Part shown: positions 60,119 through 64,000 of the stretch, in pieces
Layout of the letters: each line of letters begins with the position of its first letter
Position numbering within the stretch: position 1 is the stretch's first letter
Assembly (NCBI GenBank): GCA_913063225.1
Contig: CAJXYP010000013.1
Span: 20,708-84,707, forward strand
Source of the DNA: an uncultured Cellvibrionales bacterium
GTDB lineage: Bacteria > Pseudomonadota > Gammaproteobacteria > Pseudomonadales > GM7GCV1
Direction of reading: 5' to 3'
Length of the DNA: 64,000 bases
The notes under the pieces: model-generated
Databases searched by the model: none
Told to the model about the DNA's origin: nothing
The model's input: only the letters and a program-made list of their open reading frames with translations
Translations under genes and position numbers: made by a program

Positions 60119-60652
60119 CTACATAGGAATTTTTTCAATACCTAATTGTTCAAGTGTTGCGGCCATATCTTCAGCAGATGTGGCGGGATTGATGCCAGTA
60201 TCTATCTTTAAGATTCGGCCATCTTCTCCAATGTAAAATGTGTGGCGGCTGGCTAGGCCTCTCGATCCCAATACATTGTAGGCCGAGGCAACTTCTGTGC
60301 TCGGATCGCTCAATAAAGGAAAGTCCGCCCCATGTTCGGTAGCGAAAGCAATATTAGTGTCTATAGGGTCGACGCTAATCATAAAATAGCGCGCTTCATA
60401 CCGATTGATTAGATGGCCATTCTCCGCCAGAGATTTACATTCAATGGTGCAGCCGGAAGTAAAAGCTTTGGGGAACCAAGCTAGGACGACAGTTTTATCA
60501 CCCTCGAACTGGGAGACGGAATATTGACTGCCGTCAGTTGAGTCCAACATAAAGTCTGGGGCCATATCGCCCACTTCCAGCGCGAACGCTTGATTTAAAC
60601 TGAAAACAGCAGCGAAGCTCGCTGCTAATAAATAGGTGATGAGTGTCTTCAT
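60119..60652 (-). CDS. Exported peroxiredoxin (BCP/PrxQ-like)
   Basis: A thiol peroxidase of the AhpC/TSA superfamily with a signal peptide ([24 protein letters not shown]), so it acts in the periplasm, unlike the cytoplasmic enzyme at 50.5 kb. The 177 residues have peroxidatic C68 in [13 protein letters not shown]; a second Cys, C72, is four positions on (five in E. coli BCP), so resolving behaviour may differ. It stands alone and converges on argG. Confidence 0.88.
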   Translation of the reverse strand: MKTLITYLLAASFAAVFSLNQAFALEVGDMAPDFMLDSTDGSQYSVSQFEGDKTVVLAWFPKAFTSGCTIECKSLAENGHLINRYEARYFMISVDPIDTNIAFATEHGADFPLLSDPSTEVASAYNVLGSRGLASRHTFYIGEDGRILKIDTGINPATSAEDMAATLEQLGIEKIPM

Positions 60653-60775
60653 TTGATAGGCCTCTGGTTTAATTAGTGAAGATTGAGCGAATTATTCAAG
60701 TCCCCTTGTAGCTCGCTTTCCAATTGTTGGCAATAAAATTTACTTTTGTTATTGCTACCGGAGTAAATAGATAAC
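60653..60775. other. Intergenic DNA upstream of the rimP promoter
   Basis: About 120 bases with no convincing gene. The minus-strand promoter of the exported peroxiredoxin presumably lies here. The rest of the 330-base gap up to rimP is described as promoter and leader. Confidence 0.4.
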
Positions 60776-60804
60776 TTGACTTGATGCCCCAACCCCTTTA
60801 AATT
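60776..60804 (+). promoter_or_regulatory. Promoter of rimP-nusA-infB
   Basis: -35 TTGACT (60776-60781), a 17-base spacer, -10 TAAATT (60799-60804), then a GC-rich stretch. Transcription from near 60811 gives a leader of about 170 nt. Confidence 0.6.
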
Positions 60805-60897
60805 CGTCGCCTCTATTGAGCTAGCTGTCGTATATGCTAGTTCTGGTGGGTGATCCAAATCAGCGTTATGGGCTGGTCTGTGAGTCGCCAATCATAG

Positions 60898-60918
60898 TGG
60901 GCCTAGTGCCCATTTTTT
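60898..60918 (+). terminator. Terminator in the rimP-nusA-infB leader
   Basis: Stem TGGGC (60898-60902) / GCCCA (60908-60912), loop CTAGT, followed by TTTTTT (60913-60918). It lies after the promoter and 65 bases before rimP, so part of the transcription must read through it. NusA, encoded downstream, affects termination and could feed back here. Confidence 0.65.
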
Positions 60919-60982
60919 GTTTCTGTAGCTTTTGCTTCTGTATCAGTTGCGTTGGTGCAGGGTGATTCAGAGGTTTTAAGAA

Positions 60983-61450
60983 ATGGGACAGTCCGAGCTT
61001 GATGAGCTGATTAGACCTTCAATAGAGAATATGGGGCTTGAGCTCTGGTCTCTAGACTACAAGACTCAAGGTCGGCACGGTCTTCTGCGAATCTTTATAG
61101 ATCAAGCAGAAAAAGGCGTTAGTCTCGAGGACTGTGAGCGAGTTAGTCGTGAAGTAAGTGCGCTTCTGGATGTTGAAGATCCGTTTGCCGGGGCTTTTAC
61201 CCTCGAAGTGTCTTCGCCAGGATTGGACAGAACACTGAATACTAAAGTGCAATTTGAGCGCTTTTTAGGAGCCACAATTAAGGTTCGATTGAGAATTGGA
61301 TATGAAGGACGACGCAATTTTAATGGCGTCCTGATGGGAGTGGAACAAGAGGATGTGGTACTTCGCAATGGCGAAGAAGAATACCTTTTTCCAATAAGTT
61401 CTATAGAAAATGCAGCTGTGGTACCGCAGCTGGAACCAAAAGATAAATGA
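60983..61450 (+). CDS. rimP: Ribosome maturation factor RimP
   Basis: A 30S-subunit assembly factor that binds before S12 joins. The 155 residues have the N-terminal domain with [23 protein letters not shown] and [23 protein letters not shown] and the RimP C-terminal SH3-like domain. The hallmark [11 protein letters not shown] is at about 73-83. It heads the rimP-nusA-infB operon; nusA begins 11 bases after its stop. Confidence 0.96.
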   Translation: MGQSELDELIRPSIENMGLELWSLDYKTQGRHGLLRIFIDQAEKGVSLEDCERVSREVSALLDVEDPFAGAFTLEVSSPGLDRTLNTKVQFERFLGATIKVRLRIGYEGRRNFNGVLMGVEQEDVVLRNGEEEYLFPISSIENAAVVPQLEPKDK

Positions 61451-61460
61451 GATAGGAATA

Positions 61461-62960
61461 ATGTCGTCGAAAGAACTACTGCTTGTTGCAGAGGCTGTTT
61501 CACATGAGAAGAGTGTAGATCGTGAAGTTATCTTCGAAGCGATGGAAGAAGCCTTGGCTATGGCCACCAAAAAGCGTTATCACAACGAAGAGGTTGATGT
61601 GCGGGTAAGTATTGATCCTGAAGATGGGACATACGAGACATTCCGTCGTTGGCAGGTAGTTGATGACAACTTTGAAGAGTTCGAATCTGGCATGCACCTT
61701 TATGACGATCAGGCTGAAGAGCGTGGTCTCAAGATCGGTATGGGCGAAATCCACGAAGAAAAAATTGATAATGTGGAGTTTGGACGTATTGCCGCCCAAA
61801 CTGCCAAACAAGTTATTGTGCAAAAAGTTCGTGACGCTGAACGTGCTCAGGTAGTCGAACAGTATCAAGATCGAGTTGGTGAGCTTCTCTCCGGTTCTGT
61901 AAAAAAAGTAACTCGCGACAATATTATTGTTGATCTGGGTGGTAACGCTGAAGCGGTATTACCGCGATCAGAGCTTATCGGCCGTGAAGTGTTTCGGGTT
62001 AATGACCGAATTCGCTCAGTACTAACTTCTCTTAGCGCAGAAGGCCGTGGGCCTCAGCTAATGCTCAGCCGGGCCTGTCCTGAAATGCTGATCAGCCTGT
62101 TTGAAATTGAAGTGCCTGAAATAGCCGAAGAGGTTATTGAAATCCGTGCTGCGGCGCGTGATCCCGGTGCTCGAGCAAAAATTGCGGTAAAAACAAATGA
62201 TGGTCGCATGGACCCTGTCGGCGCTTGCGTTGGTATGCGCGGTGCTCGTGTGCAAGCGGTTTCCAACGAGTTAGACGGTGAGCGTGTAGATATTATCCTC
62301 TGGGACGATAATCCCGCGCAGCTCGTTATTAATGCATTGGCTCCAGCGGAAGTTGAATCTATTGTAGTAGACGAAGATTCCGGAACTATGGACGTGGCTG
62401 TACTGCAAGACAATTTGGCTCAGGCCATTGGCCGCAGCGGTCAGAATGTTCGATTGGCCTCTGAGCTTACGGGCTGGAACATCAACGTAATGAGCGTTGA
62501 AGATGCCGAATCCAAGCAAGAAGAAGAGAGCATTTCCTATATCGAGAAATTGATGAATGCGCTCGGCGTAGATCAGGATGTTGCCGAAGTTTTAGTTGAA
62601 GAAGGTTTTACCAGCGTCGAAGAGGTGGCTTATGTACCGATCGAAGAGCTGGCTGGCGTTGAAGGTTTTGACGATGAGATTGCCAATGAGCTTCGTTCAC
62701 GCGCTAAAGATGCGCTGCTGACACAAGCCTTGGCTTCTGAAGAAAGTGTTGACGGCGTAACCGCCGAAGATTTGATAAGTATGGACGGCATGGACTCAGC
62801 GCTTGCAGGTGAATTGGCAAAGTTAGGCGTATTCACTATGGAAGATTTGGCCGAGCAGGCCACTGATGAGTTGATGGAAATTGAAGGAATGGAAGAGCAA
62901 CGGGCAGCAGCATTAATTATGACTGCGCGTGCTCCATGGTTTGAAGAGACCGAATCATAA
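61461..62960 (+). CDS. nusA: Transcription termination/antitermination factor NusA
   Basis: It binds RNA polymerase and nascent RNA and modulates pausing, termination and antitermination. From ATG 61461 (AGGA upstream) it has 499 residues: an N-terminal polymerase-binding domain (1-130), S1 (about 135-200), two KH domains (about 200-350), and two C-terminal acidic repeats (about 365-430 and 440-499) as in E. coli (495). The frame is open upstream to 61410 within rimP, but that extension ([10 protein letters not shown]) is foreign to the family. Confidence 0.97.
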   Translation: MSSKELLLVAEAVSHEKSVDREVIFEAMEEALAMATKKRYHNEEVDVRVSIDPEDGTYETFRRWQVVDDNFEEFESGMHLYDDQAEERGLKIGMGEIHEEKIDNVEFGRIAAQTAKQVIVQKVRDAERAQVVEQYQDRVGELLSGSVKKVTRDNIIVDLGGNAEAVLPRSELIGREVFRVNDRIRSVLTSLSAEGRGPQLMLSRACPEMLISLFEIEVPEIAEEVIEIRAAARDPGARAKIAVKTNDGRMDPVGACVGMRGARVQAVSNELDGERVDIILWDDNPAQLVINALAPAEVESIVVDEDSGTMDVAVLQDNLAQAIGRSGQNVRLASELTGWNINVMSVEDAESKQEEESISYIEKLMNALGVDQDVAEVLVEEGFTSVEEVAYVPIEELAGVEGFDDEIANELRSRAKDALLTQALASEESVDGVTAEDLISMDGMDSALAGELAKLGVFTMEDLAEQATDELMEIEGMEEQRAAALIMTARAPWFEETES

Positions 62961-62986
62961 GATTTGGCTCACAGTTGAGAAGATAA

Positions 62987-63930
62987 ATGGCTGAAGTAAC
63001 AGTAAGTGAACTAGCGAAAGTTGTAGGCGCCTCTGAAGAGCGATTGCTCGCGCAGATGAAAGAAGCTGGTTTAAAACACAAGAAGACATCGGACAAAGTA
63101 TCTGATGACGAGAAGCAGACCCTGCTTGCCTATTTGAAAACCCTTCACGGTGGAGGTGGTGAGTCTGGTCAGCCGCGCAAGATTACGCTTAATCGTAAGA
63201 AGGTTGAGACGCTCAAAACATCGGGAACCGGTGGTCGTAAGACGGTCAATGTAGAAGTGCGTAAAAAACGCACCTATATACAGCGGTCTCAAGAAGAAAT
63301 TGATGCGCAAGCTAAGGCAGAAGAAGAGGTTAAGCAATCTCAGATGCGCCCAGGCGGTGTTACTTCAACGGCTACTGATGATGCTGAATCCAAACGTTTG
63401 GCAGCTCACGAATCGCGCCGCAAAGCGGTAGAAGATGAAAAAACACGTATTGAAGAAGATGCACGTGTTCGTCGCGAAGAAGAACAAAAACGTCGTGAAC
63501 AAGCTGAAGCGCGTAAAAAAGATAAAGACGCCCCGGTCGTTCCTGATGTTGCTGCACCCAGCGAACCCGTCGTTGCCTCGGAAAAAGGTGGCAAAGACTC
63601 TCGTCGCGGAGCAGAAGATGCCGATCTCGAAGATGGCAAGCCTAAGAAGAAACGTGCAGGCGGAAAGACTAAGCCTCACAACCCTGTTGCCGATTCGGAA
63701 GATAAAGATTGGCGCAAGCATTCTCATCGGCCTCAAGATTTTGAACTTCATGAAGATGATGATGAAGAAGAAACCGAGCGCAAGAAGAAGCTAATTGACG
63801 CCCAGAAGGTCGTTAAACCAGTTAAGAATACGCATACTTTTAAAAAGCCGACGAGCAAAATTGTTCATGAAGTAGAGCTGTCTGGAAGTATTACCGTTGG
63901 TGATTTGGCACAGAAGATGGCAGTTAAGAC
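62987..63930 (+). CDS. infB: Translation initiation factor IF-2, 5' part only
   Basis: It brings initiator tRNA to the 30S subunit and drives subunit joining. Only the first 314 codons are present: the IF2 N-terminal domain (about 1-52, VTVSELAKVVGASEERLLAQMKEAG), a highly charged Glu/Lys/Arg region (about 95-270), and the start of the second IF2_N-like domain (VELSGSITVGDLAQKMAVK). The GTPase domain is missing because the genomic sequence ends at 63930. The open frame continues 12 codons into adapter DNA, ending CLLYTSDAADE; those residues are artificial. Confidence 0.95.
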
Positions 63931-64000
63931 CTGTCTCTTATACACATCTGACGCTGCCGACGAATAGAGAGGTGTAGATCTCGGTGGTCGCCGTATCATT
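63931..64000. other. Illumina Nextera adapter, index and P5 sequence (artefact)
   Basis: 63931-63949 is the Tn5 mosaic end CTGTCTCTTATACACATCT. 63950-63963 is GACGCTGCCGACGA, completing the reverse complement of the Nextera read-1 adapter. 63964-63971 is an 8-base index, ATAGAGAG. 63972-64000 is the reverse complement of the P5 flow-cell oligo (begins GTGTAGATCTCGG, ends CCGTATCATT). All 70 bases are accounted for, so this is read-through of a short insert left in the assembly. Confidence 0.98.

Noticed and set aside
60673..60891. Minus-strand frame of 72 codons upstream of rimP
   Set aside because: No ribosome site, domain or signal, and it overlaps the plus-strand promoter and leader of rimP-nusA-infB.

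Overview
The window is a stretch of a gammaproteobacterial chromosome, probably from a marine heterotroph. The backbone order nadE / bamD-rluD-pgeF-clpB / recN-grpE-dnaK-dnaJ-dapB-carA-carB-greA-yhbY-rlmE-ftsH-folP-glmM-tpiA-secG-tRNA-Leu / rimP-nusA-infB matches, from memory, the order in Pseudomonas-like genomes. The fabA/fabB pair, two large TonB-dependent receptors with the EEIIVTAQKR / EEILVTSRR type N-terminus, a surface-lipase-like lipoprotein and a moderate GC content (by eye) fit an aquatic gammaproteobacterium outside the enterics. I cannot name a species. There is no rRNA, CRISPR array, phage or intact insertion sequence.

Layout. 1-4.7 kb: NAD synthetase, the divergent bamD | rluD-pgeF pair, then clpB behind a good heat-shock promoter. 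7.4-8.8 kb: a FecR-domain envelope protein converging on a DUF4124 protein. 9.1-12.4 kb: the branched-chain amino acid operon ilvB-ilvH-ilvC. 12.6-14 kb: qmcA-nfeD. 14-17.3 kb, minus strand: a damaged envelope cluster of an outer-membrane barrel pseudogene with short tandem repeats, a cupredoxin-like protein frameshifted in its signal peptide, and a membrane class III adenylate cyclase. A 39-bp near-perfect palindrome separates it from a cytochrome b561 gene, which converges on cytochrome c'. 18.7-25.3 kb: recN, then grpE, dnaK, dnaJ and dapB. Canonical sigma32 promoters precede grpE and dnaK, and the grpE promoter shows that the longest grpE reading frame is over-extended. 25.3-27.2 kb: an exported nuclease-like protein and an AEC transporter. 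27.4-32.4 kb: carA-carB-greA with a promoter and an attenuator-like leader.

32.9-37.7 kb: a TonB receptor plus lipase-lipoprotein cassette sits between yhbY and rlmE, which are usually adjacent. 37.9-44.1 kb: rlmE, ftsH, folP, glmM, tpiA, secG and tRNA-Leu(GAG). 44.4-60.7 kb: a block separating tRNA-Leu from rimP. It holds a second TonB receptor, an SDR enzyme, a possible structured RNA, initiator tRNA-Met, fabB/fabA, a 2-Cys peroxiredoxin, uvrA with a LexA box, a small frameshifted exported protein, maeB, rnt, pyrC, argG and a periplasmic peroxiredoxin. 60.8-63.9 kb: rimP, nusA and the 5' part of infB, with their own promoter and a leader terminator.

The last 70 bases (63931-64000) are not biological. 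They are an Illumina Nextera adapter, index and P5 sequence, so the contig really ends at 63930 and infB is cut there. The most useful results are this artefact, the corrected starts (grpE, dnaK, ilvH, ilvC, qmcA, nusA, pyrC, peroxiredoxin, first TonB receptor), the heat-shock and SOS sites, the carAB and rimP-nusA leader structures, the receptor-lipase cassette, the damaged barrel/cupredoxin/cyclase locus, and an unexplained structured region near 48.0 kb. I found no clearly new defence or mobile system.
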